Position numbers and translations under genes: made by a program. Shown here in pieces: positions 6,940 through 15,130 of a DNA stretch of 53,810 bases. The stretch lies in NCBI GenBank assembly GCA_013286565.1, contig JABDFM010000016.1:1-53810 (forward strand), given 5' to 3'. Numbering within the stretch: position 1 is the stretch's first letter; each line of letters opens with the position of its first letter. The notes beneath the pieces were generated by a model. The model did not search any database. It was not told the DNA's origin and worked only from the letters and a program-made list of their open reading frames with translations. The DNA is from Bacteroidota bacterium (lineage in GTDB: Bacteria > Bacteroidota > Bacteroidia > Sphingobacteriales > Sphingobacteriaceae).

Positions 6940-8642
6940 GCTTACCCGATTGGATCGTTCTTGGCGCCACCCTGCTGACCATAGTAGTCTATGGCGTTTG
7001 GAAAAGCGGGAAAAATCAAAATATCGACCAGTTCCTGATGGGCGGTCGTTCCATGCGCTGGTACACAGTCGGCTTATCGGTAATGGCTACGCAGGCCAGT
7101 GCCATCACATTTTTATCCGCACCCGGCCAGGCTTATTCAGACGGGATGCGCTTTGTGCAGTTCTACTTCGGTCTGCCATTGGCCATGATCGTGCTATGCG
7201 TGACCTTTGTGCCCATCTTCCACCGACTGAAAGTTTATACGGCCTATGAATTTTTGGAACAGCGTTTCGACCTGAAAACACGGGCACTTACTTCGTTCCT
7301 GTTCCTTGTTCAGCGGGGCTTGTCTACGGGCATCACTATTTACGCGCCATCCATCATTTTATCAACCATCTTGGATATCAATACCGTTTACACCACGCTT
7401 TTTATTGGCGGGCTGGTAATATTTTACACCGTTTACGGCGGAACGAAGGCGGTATCCTATACCCAATTACTGCAAATGAGCATCATATTTTCGGGTATGT
7501 TTTTGGCGGGATTGCTGGTGGTGTGCCTGTTGCCGCATGGCGTGGGTTTTACCCATGCCATTAAATTAGCGGGCAAACTGGGCAGGATGAATGTGATCGA
7601 CTGGAAATTTGACCGCCAGAACCAATACAATATATGGAGCGGGGTTATCGGCGGTTTTTTTTTACAGCTTTCCTATTTCGGTACCGACCAGAGCCAGGTG
7701 GGGCGGTATTTAACAGGTAGTTCGGTAGGTCAAAGTCGCCTCGGTTTGATCATGAACGGACTGATTAAAATACCCATGCAGTTTTTGATCCTGTTGATAG
7801 GGGTCTTGGTTTTTGCTTTCTACCAGTTTAACCGCCCGCCCATGTTTTTTAACCAATACGAGGTAAAACAGGTACAGCAAAGCAATTATGCTGCACAGTA
7901 TAACAAATTGGATACTCAATACACCGCCGCGTTTGAACAAAGAAAAAGTAAGGCAGAGGACATGGTTAAAGCCTTTGATAGCAAAGATGCGAACCAGATC
8001 AAACAGGCGCAGGATGCCTTGAAAGTGGCCGACAAACAAGCTGGTGATATCCGCAAGGAAGCCATTGCCGTCATGAAAAAAAACAATGAGAAAGCAAACG
8101 GGGATGATACCAATTACGTGTTCCTGAGTTTTGTTACCCGTTACCTGCCCCGTGGTTTGATCGGATTGCTGATCGCGATCGTGTTCCTGGCTTCGATGGG
8201 TTCAACGGCAAGCGCATTAAATTCATTGGCCTCAACCAGCGTGGTTGATATTTATAAACGCATTATCAACCCCGGCGCATCCGACAAAAACTATTTACTG
8301 GCCTCAAGACTGGCGACCGTATTTTGGGGTATCGTTTGTGTGCTGATGGCTTTATACGCCAGTAAGGTGGGTAATTTGCTGGAGTACGTCAACAAATTAG
8401 GCTCTTATATTTATGGTACTATACTGGGTGTTTTTGTAGTGGCCTTTTACTTCAAAAAGATCCGCGGCACATCCGTATTCATCGCCGCCATACTCACCGA
8501 GATAGCTGTTTATATTATCGGTAACTATAAAATTGTAGCCTACTTGTGGCTGAACGCCATTGGCTGTATTTTGCTGATACTTATTGCAGGGGTGATCAAT
8601 TTGGCCCCCTCTAAATCTCCCCCTGTAGGCGAGACTTCTTAA
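6936..8642 (+). CDS. Sodium:solute symporter (SSS/SLC5 family)
   Basis: A 568 aa inner-membrane transporter with about 13 hydrophobic helices. The N-terminal half shows SSS features: FLMGGRSMRWYTVGLSVMAT, in parts FLMGGRSMRW and GLSVMATQASAITFL, and GTKAVSYTQLLQMSIIFSG, seen as VSYTQLLQMS. A charged, helical insertion of about 85 residues (about 305-390) interrupts the loop after helix 8. The substrate is not evident. The start overlaps the previous tiny gene by ATGA. The last dozen residues (APSKSPPVGETS) are encoded by a C-rich stretch that looks like repeat DNA, so the native C-terminus may have been extended. Confidence 0.94.
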   Translation: MSLPDWIVLGATLLTIVVYGVWKSGKNQNIDQFLMGGRSMRWYTVGLSVMATQASAITFLSAPGQAYSDGMRFVQFYFGLPLAMIVLCVTFVPIFHRLKVYTAYEFLEQRFDLKTRALTSFLFLVQRGLSTGITIYAPSIILSTILDINTVYTTLFIGGLVIFYTVYGGTKAVSYTQLLQMSIIFSGMFLAGLLVVCLLPHGVGFTHAIKLAGKLGRMNVIDWKFDRQNQYNIWSGVIGGFFLQLSYFGTDQSQVGRYLTGSSVGQSRLGLIMNGLIKIPMQFLILLIGVLVFAFYQFNRPPMFFNQYEVKQVQQSNYAAQYNKLDTQYTAAFEQRKSKAEDMVKAFDSKDANQIKQAQDALKVADKQAGDIRKEAIAVMKKNNEKANGDDTNYVFLSFVTRYLPRGLIGLLIAIVFLASMGSTASALNSLASTSVVDIYKRIINPGASDKNYLLASRLATVFWGIVCVLMALYASKVGNLLEYVNKLGSYIYGTILGVFVVAFYFKKIRGTSVFIAAILTEIAVYIIGNYKIVAYLWLNAIGCILLILIAGVINLAPSKSPPVGETS

Positions 8643-8648
8643 AATTTT

Positions 8649-8710
8649 GTCACCCTGAGCGTAGCGAAGGGTCTAACTGCGAATAGATTCTTCGCTACGC
8701 TCAGAATGAC
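8649..8710. repeat. Long inverted repeat between symporter and DUF2911 genes
   Basis: Arms 8649-8674 and 8685-8710 are near-perfect inverses (core CTGAGCGTAGCGAAG against CTTCGCTACGCTCAG) around a 10-bp loop. It lies between converging genes, so it may terminate transcription both ways. The length and design also fit a dispersed intergenic element. Confidence 0.8.
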
Positions 8711-8737
8711 AAATCAAATAAATCCGAAATTCTTCCG

Positions 8738-9580
8738 TTATTTCGCCTGGTCAACAACGGCCTGGTTCAAACGCTCATATTCCTTGTCGTTTTGGTCTTT
8801 GGCTAGTTTAACGCCATCCAGTGCGGTAGAAAGAGCACCTGCTTTATCGCCCATCTTTAATTGGATTCGGGCTTTCCAAACTTTATAAAATGGTGATTTT
8901 GGTTCATTCTTTTCAGCGGTGCTGATCCACTCTAAAGCTTTTTTCAGGTCTTTGTTATTCTCGTAATAATAAAGAGCGGCTTCAAAATAAGGCTTCTTAT
9001 CACCATTCATCACCTCATCAATATTGGCCATTACTTTGGTATCCACATCCGTACTGATATGGAACGAGAAAGAAATATTCTCCCATTTCAGTTCCAGGTC
9101 GCATTGGGTTTTATCAACATTGTTAAACTGCATGGTCAGCGTTTCCATTGGGTTGGTTAGATGGCCGGTCTTCACCTTAAAACGTAAAAGATCATCAGCT
9201 TCTTTATAAGTATAAGCACCCCATTGTTTTGCTGTTTTGTTCAGGATAATGGTCCACTCGTTTTGATCGGGAATGGAAAACAAAGCGTATTCGCCTGCAG
9301 GTACTTTATTACCTTCGATAGTTACATCATCAGTAAACTTGATATAGGTAGCCGCGTTTGCGCCTGTGCGCCATACCACACCATAAGGTTCCATAGCGCC
9401 AAATATCTTACGCCCCCTTACATCCGGGCGTGAATAAGTAAGAGTGATCTGGCCCAAACCCAGGTCCTGTATAATGGTTTGTGTGGAACTAAGTTGCGGA
9501 GTTTTAAGCTGTTGGGCGTTGCCATTTTGCGAAATGCATGCCAGAAGGATGGCTGCTAAATAAAAATATATCTTCTTCAT
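8738..9580 (-). CDS. DUF2911 domain protein with C-terminal TPR-like region
   Basis: A 280 aa exported protein with signal peptide MKKIYFYLAAILLACISQNG ending near NAQQ. Residues about 25-170 match the DUF2911 pattern: LGQITLTYSRPDVRGRKIFG in its parts ITLTYSRPDVRGRKIFG, then PYGVVWRTGANAAT, and VPAGEYALFSIP. The last 90 residues are helical with a TPR-like ALYYYENNKDLKKALEWIS segment. DUF2911 proteins are frequent in Bacteroidota and their function is not established. The gene stands alone, divergent from the metal module that begins at 9674. Confidence 0.92.
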   Translation of the reverse strand: MKKIYFYLAAILLACISQNGNAQQLKTPQLSSTQTIIQDLGLGQITLTYSRPDVRGRKIFGAMEPYGVVWRTGANAATYIKFTDDVTIEGNKVPAGEYALFSIPDQNEWTIILNKTAKQWGAYTYKEADDLLRFKVKTGHLTNPMETLTMQFNNVDKTQCDLELKWENISFSFHISTDVDTKVMANIDEVMNGDKKPYFEAALYYYENNKDLKKALEWISTAEKNEPKSPFYKVWKARIQLKMGDKAGALSTALDGVKLAKDQNDKEYERLNQAVVDQAK

Positions 9581-9637
9581 AGTTGTTGGTTTTACCCGAC
9601 TAAGATATTAATTATTACATATAACTGATCTAAACAA

Positions 9638-9668
9638 TTGGTAATGATAATGTAAACAAGTATTTTTG
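9638..9668 (+). promoter_or_regulatory. Promoter of the metal module, almost touching the start codon
   Basis: TTG at 9638-9640, a 20-bp spacer and TATTTTTG at 9661-9668 match the Bacteroidota promoter consensus. The ATG is at 9674, so the transcript should have almost no leader. Confidence 0.6.
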
Positions 9669-9673
9669 GCTTA

Positions 9674-10057
9674 ATGCTTAAAAGATCAGTCGCAATAGGG
9701 TTAATAATGCTGTACGTTGGTACGGTATTTGGCTTTGTGCTGAACTTCCATTATTGTTTTGACCGGCTTTCATCAGTTAAGATCGATGCGTCCGCTATTG
9801 CCTGTACAAAGGTTTTGCAAACCAGCAAAATGAAATGCTGCAAAGACCGGCACATAGAAGTAAAGGTTAAGGACGCACATCAAATTGGTTCGCCTTTGTT
9901 TTGGGGGAAGTTGTTTCCACTGGCTTTGATCAATTTAGACTTTACAGTTGTTTCACCCGCGCTTCAAAACCCCTCTACTGAAAGGCTACTGGATCGCGGT
10001 CCGCCACTGACGCCGGACATTCCTATTTTTTTGAAAAACTGCACATTCAGGATCTGA
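9674..10057 (+). CDS. HYC_CC_PP family protein
   Basis: A 127 aa protein with an N-terminal membrane or signal helix (about residues 4-22). It carries the three features that name this Bacteroidota family: HYC at 26-28, CC at 55-56 within KMKCCKD, and PP near 110 in DRGPPLTPDIP. The cysteines and histidines suggest metal binding, but this is not proven for the family as far as I know. It is followed by an HMA-domain protein and an outer-membrane protein on the same strand, supporting a role in handling copper or another soft metal. The start lies six bases after the -7 box. Confidence 0.85.
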   Translation: MLKRSVAIGLIMLYVGTVFGFVLNFHYCFDRLSSVKIDASAIACTKVLQTSKMKCCKDRHIEVKVKDAHQIGSPLFWGKLFPLALINLDFTVVSPALQNPSTERLLDRGPPLTPDIPIFLKNCTFRI

Positions 10058-10134
10058 TCATCGTTAATTTTATCTAATGAGTTGCGGTAAGCAATTACCG
10101 CCGGTTTATTTTTTAACATTAATTTTTGATCAAC

Positions 10135-10632
10135 ATGAAAACCCTTAAAATATTTATAATTCTAATTATCACTACCATCAGCGCGGCAAAAGCGCAGTTT
10201 ACCAAAGCCGAATTACAAGTTAGCGGGCTTACCTGCTCCATGTGCTCCAAAGCGACTGAAAAATCATTACGCACCCTCAACTTTATAGGCGATATCAAAG
10301 CCGATCTGAACCGCAATGTTTTTGTGATCACCTTTAAAAAGGACGTGCCGGTAAACCTGGAGCAGATCAGCAAAAAGGTGGAGAACGCCGGTTTCTTCGT
10401 CAACAACCTCAAAGCCCAGTTCAACTTTGAGAACGTCAAGGTTAGCAATAACGCCTTTAGTTATGGTGGCGACACCTATCGTTTTGTTAGCGGTGGCGAT
10501 AAACCTTTGACCGGGCCGGTGATGGTAACTGTGGTTGATAAAGGTTTTGCACCTGCAGCCGTATATAAAAAATACAGCAGCCAGTTGGCCGAAAAAGCCG
10601 AAACCGGGCATACCTATCATATCGCCATATAA
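10135..10632 (+). CDS. Periplasmic heavy-metal-associated (HMA/MerP-like) domain protein
   Basis: A 165 aa protein from the ATG at 10135; a TTG at 10126 is less likely. Signal peptide MKTLKIFIILIITTISAAKA is followed by an HMA fold (about 23-95) with the metal motif GLTCSMCSKA (Cys34 and Cys37). The remaining 70 residues (FSYGGDTYRFVSGG onward) are not a second HMA domain and are unassigned. CxxC-type HMA domains bind Cu(I), Hg(II) or Zn(II). The protein would act in the periplasm, between the HYC_CC_PP protein and the downstream outer-membrane protein, whose gene starts 10 bp later. Confidence 0.9.
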   Translation: MKTLKIFIILIITTISAAKAQFTKAELQVSGLTCSMCSKATEKSLRTLNFIGDIKADLNRNVFVITFKKDVPVNLEQISKKVENAGFFVNNLKAQFNFENVKVSNNAFSYGGDTYRFVSGGDKPLTGPVMVTVVDKGFAPAAVYKKYSSQLAEKAETGHTYHIAI

Positions 10633-10642
10633 TCGCGGGCTT

Positions 10643-11446
10643 ATGAAGAGTATATTATTTGCTGTCATCCTTTCGGGGATGATATGCCCCGCCTTTTCGC
10701 AGGAATTGTATGTAAATACCGAACCGGCCAGCAATATGGCAACCCATTCTATCGGTATCCGGCTGGAGAACCAGGGCTATTTTAACCCGGTATATAAAGA
10801 CCGCACCAGTCTTGAAGTGATGTTCGGCGCCAGCAAACACCTGATGATACATGGTACTTTATATGAATCAGATTATTATCATAGTCAGCAGCATTTCGAA
10901 GGCGGCAGCGCGTATGCCAAATACCGTTTTTTATCGATAGATTCAGTGCAGAAGCATTTCCGCGGGGCGGTGTTTGCGAAAGTTTCGGATATCAATAACC
11001 CACTGGTGAACCAGGAAATATCACTTGAAGGAGATAACAGCGGTTTCCAGACAGGTGTGGTATTTACCCAACTGTTGCACAAGCTGGCGCTATCGGCATC
11101 GGCAAGTTACTTGCATGCGCTGGATAACAGCGGTGGATACCATCTACCAATCGGGAATGCACACGATGCGGTAGGCTATACCCTGTCGGCAGGTTACCTG
11201 TTGCTGCCTAAATCATATAATAATTATAACCAGGTAAACCTGAATATCTATGCCGAATTACTGGGGAAATCCAATCCGGGTTATGGGCAAAGCTACCTGG
11301 ATGCGGCCCCGGCTGTTCAGCTGATATTTAACAGTGTTTTCCGGGTTGATTTTTCTTACAGAACACCTTTATACAACAACATGGTGCGCACCAGTATAAA
11401 TACTTACCTGGTAAGGCTGGAGTATAATTTGTTTAACGTGTTTTGA
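10643..11446 (+). CDS. Outer-membrane beta-barrel-like protein of the metal module
   Basis: A 267 aa protein from the ATG at 10643; the reading frame is open further upstream but overlaps the HMA gene. Signal peptide MKSILFAVILSGMICPAFSQ, then a beta-rich body with alternating aromatic and polar residues and a C-terminal aromatic end (VRLEYNLFNVF), as in outer-membrane barrels. I know no named family for it. It follows the HMA gene by 10 bp, so it is very probably the third gene of the metal module and could be an outer-membrane export or sensing partner. Confidence 0.8.
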   Translation: MKSILFAVILSGMICPAFSQELYVNTEPASNMATHSIGIRLENQGYFNPVYKDRTSLEVMFGASKHLMIHGTLYESDYYHSQQHFEGGSAYAKYRFLSIDSVQKHFRGAVFAKVSDINNPLVNQEISLEGDNSGFQTGVVFTQLLHKLALSASASYLHALDNSGGYHLPIGNAHDAVGYTLSAGYLLLPKSYNNYNQVNLNIYAELLGKSNPGYGQSYLDAAPAVQLIFNSVFRVDFSYRTPLYNNMVRTSINTYLVRLEYNLFNVF

Positions 11447-11455
11447 TGCAATTCC

Positions 11456-11483
11456 GTAGAGACGCAATATTTTGCGTCTCTAC
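11456..11483. terminator. Hairpin after the metal module
   Basis: GTAGAGACGCAA and TTGCGTCTCTAC pair perfectly around TATT. It lies 9 bp after the stop of the outer-membrane gene and 5 bp before the end of the converging yfiT-like gene, so it could serve both. It may also be a dispersed palindrome. Confidence 0.65.
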
Positions 11484-11487
11484 ATAT

Positions 11488-12012
11488 TTAAAATCTCTTT
11501 ATCGTCTCCGTAATATGAGCTAAATGGTGCTTTCCATGCCATGCATATAGGGCCAGGTTGCGTTTAAGGGTTACACTATCACCCGTTTGGGGATGGATGA
11601 ATGTCCGGTTCCACTGATCCTCGGTAAAACTTTCAAAAAGCGCCACCATGTGCTGATGGATACCATCAAGCATTTTCAGGGATGGCTCAACCGGCAGGCG
11701 GTAATCGGGCAGCAGTGCCCAGTCGGCTTCTTCATAAGCTTTGATTTTGGGATTATCTTCGGTGAGCGCCCATTTAAAACGGATAATAGAATTCATGTGG
11801 CTATCCGCTACGTGATGGATCACCTGTCTGATGGTCCAGCCACCAGTACGGTACTGCGTATTCAGTTGATCTTCGTTCAGGCCGATCACCGCATTGCGCA
11901 GTTTTCCGGGCAATATTTTTATATCATTTATCCAGCCGTTAATGTTGTGCTGGGTATAGGAAGCAGGTGGTTTAAACTTCCCGGTCGGGTATCTTAATTC
12001 TTCGTCGGTCAT
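11488..12012 (-). CDS. YfiT/BstA-like DinB-fold metal-dependent thiol S-transferase
   Basis: A 174 aa cytoplasmic protein. It starts with the characteristic ELRYPTGKFKPP and has GGWTIRQVIHHVADSHMNS (about 58-75) and a terminal HGKHHLAHI (159-167). The histidines around 67, 159 and 163 match the three-histidine nickel/zinc site of the DinB/YfiT four-helix bundle. The Bacillus YfiT (BstA) family transfers bacillithiol to electrophiles; Bacteroidota also make bacillithiol, so a detoxification role is plausible. It is a single gene, converging on the metal module. Confidence 0.88.
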   Translation of the reverse strand: MTDEELRYPTGKFKPPASYTQHNINGWINDIKILPGKLRNAVIGLNEDQLNTQYRTGGWTIRQVIHHVADSHMNSIIRFKWALTEDNPKIKAYEEADWALLPDYRLPVEPSLKMLDGIHQHMVALFESFTEDQWNRTFIHPQTGDSVTLKRNLALYAWHGKHHLAHITETIKRF

Positions 12013-12178
12013 GGCTAATCGTGTTTAATTAATTGGTTTGTAAGGCAAATTATTCAAGTATAAATATTTTACCTTGCGTTATCAATAGCCCAAGCCCAAT
12101 CTTGACAATCGCAGTATAAATTTTGCTCCGGGCAAGCTTTAGCATAATTTAGCGTTTTACACGTGTTTACTTAAACTG

Positions 12179-13513
12179 ATGATAAAAAAATTACTTGTAA
12201 TCCTGCTGTTTTTCGTTTTTTCATTTGCCCATGCCGAAACCATTAAAACCGATGTATTGGTTATCGGAGGCGGCCCTGGTGGCGTGGCGGCTGCACTGCA
12301 ATGCGCCCGCAGTAAGGTAAAAACTTTACTGATAACACAGGATTCGCTGTTAGGTGGATTTCCCCTGGCAGAAAAGACGCTGGTGATCTATGCAAACCGC
12401 AATATCCCTTCAGGTATCTGGGGAGAATTCAGACAGAGGATAACCAGTCATTATAAAAGTCAAACAGGTTACGACACCGCATATAATGCCATTCTGCGTT
12501 TTGCGCCGGAGATGGGTGCACAGGTATTCAGGGAGATGACTGATACGGTGAAGAACCTCAGCATCAAACTCAACACTACCTGGACGAATATAAAAAAAGA
12601 CGGCACAGGTTGGGAAGTGATCGTCGCTATCAATGGCAAAGCGGTAACCATCAAAACTAAAGTGCTGATAGATGCCACGGAAACAGCAGATATAATAAAA
12701 AAGATAGGTGCAAAAATACGAGGGTATAATGCTTTCAAAGCGGATGGCAGCCCGAACGAATACCGGACATCCATAGCAACAAGCGAGTGGCTGCCGCTTG
12801 CAAAGGATAATGCGCCGGAAGGGGGCTATCCAGCATATCCCTTTTACTGTATCCCCATGGGTACGGTAGTGATCAGCAGTGAGGATAATTTACTGGTTGT
12901 GGATGGTGTTTTTCACGAAAGCAATATGCAGAAAAACTTACCGGTAGAAATAGAGTTAGGACAAGGTACGGGAACAGTTGCTGCATTCTGCGCTTTCTTT
13001 AAAACCACTACTAAACACCTGAGTGTGCGAAAAATACAAGGCGAGATATTGGATTTTAAAGGTTATCTATTGCCATTTACTGATATCTCCCCAAAAGACC
13101 CGCACTTCAGGGCAATACAGCAGGTCAGCGCTACTGGTTTGCTAAAAGGTATTCAAAAGGTAAACGGCAATGGAGCAGAGTTCAATTTTGAGCCGAATGA
13201 GATGGTTGGCACCGAAGAAATAAAGCCAATTATAACTGAGTTATATACCCGTGGCTTCCTGTGGTTCAATAAAGAAAAACCGGGCGAAAAATTTACATTG
13301 GGCAACCTGATCTCGCTTATTAGTGACTATACGCTTACCGATCCCAAAACTTTGCAGATATACCTGCAAAAAGCATGGCCAACTACTTTTAAGTTAACCG
13401 GTACGTTTGATCTTAACCGCCCCGTAACCCGGCTGGAGTTCGCGGTGTTGACGAACAGGTATTTGAACCCCTTTGCCAAAACGGTAGACCTGGGCGGCAG
13501 GATAATGAATTAA
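12179..13513 (+). CDS. Exported FAD-dependent oxidoreductase
   Basis: A 444 aa protein with a signal peptide (MIKKLLVILLFFVFSFAHAE). A Rossmann dinucleotide motif follows at once (VLVIGGGPGGVAAALQCARS, about 28-47), so FAD binding is likely. A second FAD-contact segment, KTKVLIDATETADI, occurs near residue 160. This is the FAD_oxidored type, often loosely annotated as xanthan lyase in Bacteroidota; the substrate is unknown. The last 25 residues (FDLNRPVTRLEFAVLTNRYL) resemble an S-layer-homology motif, which could bind the cell surface. It is a single gene ended by the hairpin at 13533. Confidence 0.87.
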   Translation: MIKKLLVILLFFVFSFAHAETIKTDVLVIGGGPGGVAAALQCARSKVKTLLITQDSLLGGFPLAEKTLVIYANRNIPSGIWGEFRQRITSHYKSQTGYDTAYNAILRFAPEMGAQVFREMTDTVKNLSIKLNTTWTNIKKDGTGWEVIVAINGKAVTIKTKVLIDATETADIIKKIGAKIRGYNAFKADGSPNEYRTSIATSEWLPLAKDNAPEGGYPAYPFYCIPMGTVVISSEDNLLVVDGVFHESNMQKNLPVEIELGQGTGTVAAFCAFFKTTTKHLSVRKIQGEILDFKGYLLPFTDISPKDPHFRAIQQVSATGLLKGIQKVNGNGAEFNFEPNEMVGTEEIKPIITELYTRGFLWFNKEKPGEKFTLGNLISLISDYTLTDPKTLQIYLQKAWPTTFKLTGTFDLNRPVTRLEFAVLTNRYLNPFAKTVDLGGRIMN

Positions 13514-13532
13514 GTTTTGTGCTAATTTCTAA

Positions 13533-13560
13533 AACCTTAACGCGGAGCCGCGTTAAGGTT
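13533..13560. terminator. Bidirectional hairpin between converging genes
   Basis: AACCTTAACGCGG and CCGCGTTAAGGTT (sharing the centre) form a long perfect stem. It lies 20 bp after the FAD oxidoreductase stop and overlaps the last codons of the converging 139-aa gene. Confidence 0.75.
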
Positions 13561-13972
13561 GTGCTTCGATGCTAACAGGAACCGGCTTTTCGCTTTGTGT
13601 AACCACGTAAGGGCATATCATACAGGCCATTGCCCCGTCCTGGCTATACCACCTGCAAGTAGGACGAATAGCACAGTCGGGTAATTGCTCGTTGATCACC
13701 TCCAATAAATGATTGGCCGCAGCCAGTTCATCCATGATGCCACAGCTCGATCCTGTCCATTGTGCGCACCCGTTTTTTGCGCATTTGCTCGCAAAACGAA
13801 ACCGTCTTTCAGGATCACCTGCAGCATTCACTTTTTCTACAAATTCATCATTTACCGGGATAGGAGTAGTAAGCAGGCTAACTTTTTGATCGCCATTTAC
13901 TACTCCCAATAATAAGGCACCGCTATGACAGGTAGAACTGGGACATAATTTATTTTCTGATCCCGCTTTCAT
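13553..13972 (-). CDS. Unrecognised nine-cysteine protein, coupled to the 92-aa gene
   Basis: A 139 aa soluble protein. It has nine cysteines in grouped pairs: C10 and C15; C64, C69 and C77; C100, C106, C117 and C120. The groups read LCPSSTCHSG, KCAKNGCAQWTGSSCG and DCAIRPTCRWYSQDGAMACM followed by ICP. Such spacing suggests an iron-sulphur or zinc site. I do not recognise the family. Its ATG shares one base with the stop of the 92-aa gene (TAATG), so the two should be co-translated and probably work together. Confidence 0.75.
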   Translation of the reverse strand: MKAGSENKLCPSSTCHSGALLLGVVNGDQKVSLLTTPIPVNDEFVEKVNAAGDPERRFRFASKCAKNGCAQWTGSSCGIMDELAAANHLLEVINEQLPDCAIRPTCRWYSQDGAMACMICPYVVTQSEKPVPVSIEAQP

Positions 13973-14250
13973 TATAATTCCATAGGTGAATTTTGTCCGC
14001 TTTGGTAACCTTTCAAATTCTCAGCTTCGCCAAGCGCTAATGAACGGAACCAGATACCACGCCAATACTTTGGCGGAATAATGATCAATCCGTTTCCTAC
14101 TGACGTATCATTTTCCGGATCAGGAAAATAGCCCGCCAATTCGCGCAGTAACACTTCCTGGATCCCGGCTTGTATGCGATTGCGGGCATCTTCGCTTAAT
14201 TTAATGCCATCGAGTCTTACATGAAACCCATTGTCTTTTAAATTTGCCAT
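13972..14250 (-). CDS. Unrecognised 92-aa protein, first gene of the pair
   Basis: A small soluble protein with no signal peptide. Residues about 14-40 look like an amphipathic helix (IKLSEDARNRIQAGIQEVLL). The middle holds GNGLIIIPPKYWRGIWFRSL and the tail is Gly/Gln/Ser rich. It contains no cysteine. The stop-start overlap with the downstream nine-cysteine protein indicates a functional pair. A leader-like helix followed by a short core can suggest a peptide precursor, but nothing here proves it. Confidence 0.7.
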   Translation of the reverse strand: MANLKDNGFHVRLDGIKLSEDARNRIQAGIQEVLLRELAGYFPDPENDTSVGNGLIIIPPKYWRGIWFRSLALGEAENLKGYQSGQNSPMEL

Positions 14251-14542
14251 TTTTTTGTGGTTTATGGTTTGCCTACTCTGATCCCTTTTCGGCTTACGGA
14301 GCTTACTTTTTTATAAGGATTTTCAGCTTTTTTCCTTTACTAATAGTATAACGCAGCGGTGCTTTATAAATAGCAGGCTGTTAGCGTTTTATTAATAAAT
14401 CTAAAGACATAAGAAGTGGAATCATCCAGTGTTTTTACGGAAATAGGGACAGTAGTTTTACGTTATTTTATCTGGTGATTTAACGGAGGGGTTACCAGTA
14501 TTTTAACGGGCTATGAAAGATTTTCACAGAGTAACACGGAAT

Positions 14543-15058
14543 TTATTGTTTAAGAATAGCATACAAATGCTCATCCATAATTATTCCATTTTTTATAACA
14601 GCATTCCGCATAACACCCTCTTTCTGATACCCTGCTTTTTCAAGCACACGCATGGAGGCAGGATTTTTATTATAAACGCTGGCCTGTAAACGGATAAGAT
14701 CAAGTTGGGTAAAAGCATAGTTGGTAACCAGTTTCACGGCTTCGGGCATTATGCCTTTACCCCATAGTTCTTCGCTGAGCCAGTAACCTAATATGGCGGT
14801 TTTGCGGTACACATCCTGACGGGGTTCCATACCGATGCCGCCTATCACTTCATCATCAATAGTAATGGCAAAATTGATCAAAGGGTCTTGGTCAAGCAGG
14901 TTATCCACCCAATACATAGCAGCCTCTAAAGTATAGGGTGATGGGAACCTATCCATCAGGCAAGCGGAGACCTTTGGGTTGTTGGCATGCTTTTGTAAGG
15001 AAACTTCATCCCCCTTTTTCCATCCACGAATAGTAAAACCTGTTCCCTTTAATTCCAT
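14543..15058 (-). CDS. GNAT family N-acetyltransferase (RimJ/RimL-like)
   Basis: A 171 aa cytoplasmic acetyltransferase. It shows the GNAT acetyl-CoA region LSEELWGKGIMPEAVKLV (about 93-110) and the RimJ/L-type NKNPASMRVLEKAGYQKEGV, in parts NPASMRVLEKAGYQKEG (about 131-147). The substrate could be a protein N-terminus or a small molecule. It is transcribed alone. The 292-bp spacer between it and the 92-aa gene (14251-14542) is AT-rich and shows no clear gene or hairpin. Confidence 0.9.
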   Translation of the reverse strand: MELKGTGFTIRGWKKGDEVSLQKHANNPKVSACLMDRFPSPYTLEAAMYWVDNLLDQDPLINFAITIDDEVIGGIGMEPRQDVYRKTAILGYWLSEELWGKGIMPEAVKLVTNYAFTQLDLIRLQASVYNKNPASMRVLEKAGYQKEGVMRNAVIKNGIIMDEHLYAILKQ

Positions 15059-15130
15059 ATTTGTAACAATGCAATTGCTAAAAATACTATTATTATCTAT
15101 TTGCTAAATTGCAAGGCTCAATATATTAAT

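Noticed and set aside
8649..8710. Inverted repeat as the end of an insertion sequence
   Set aside because: No transposase, no target-site duplication and arms only 10 bp apart; it is a hairpin element.
10267..10734. Minus-strand 155-aa frame over the HMA gene
   Set aside because: Overlaps two well-supported plus-strand genes completely and has no domain.
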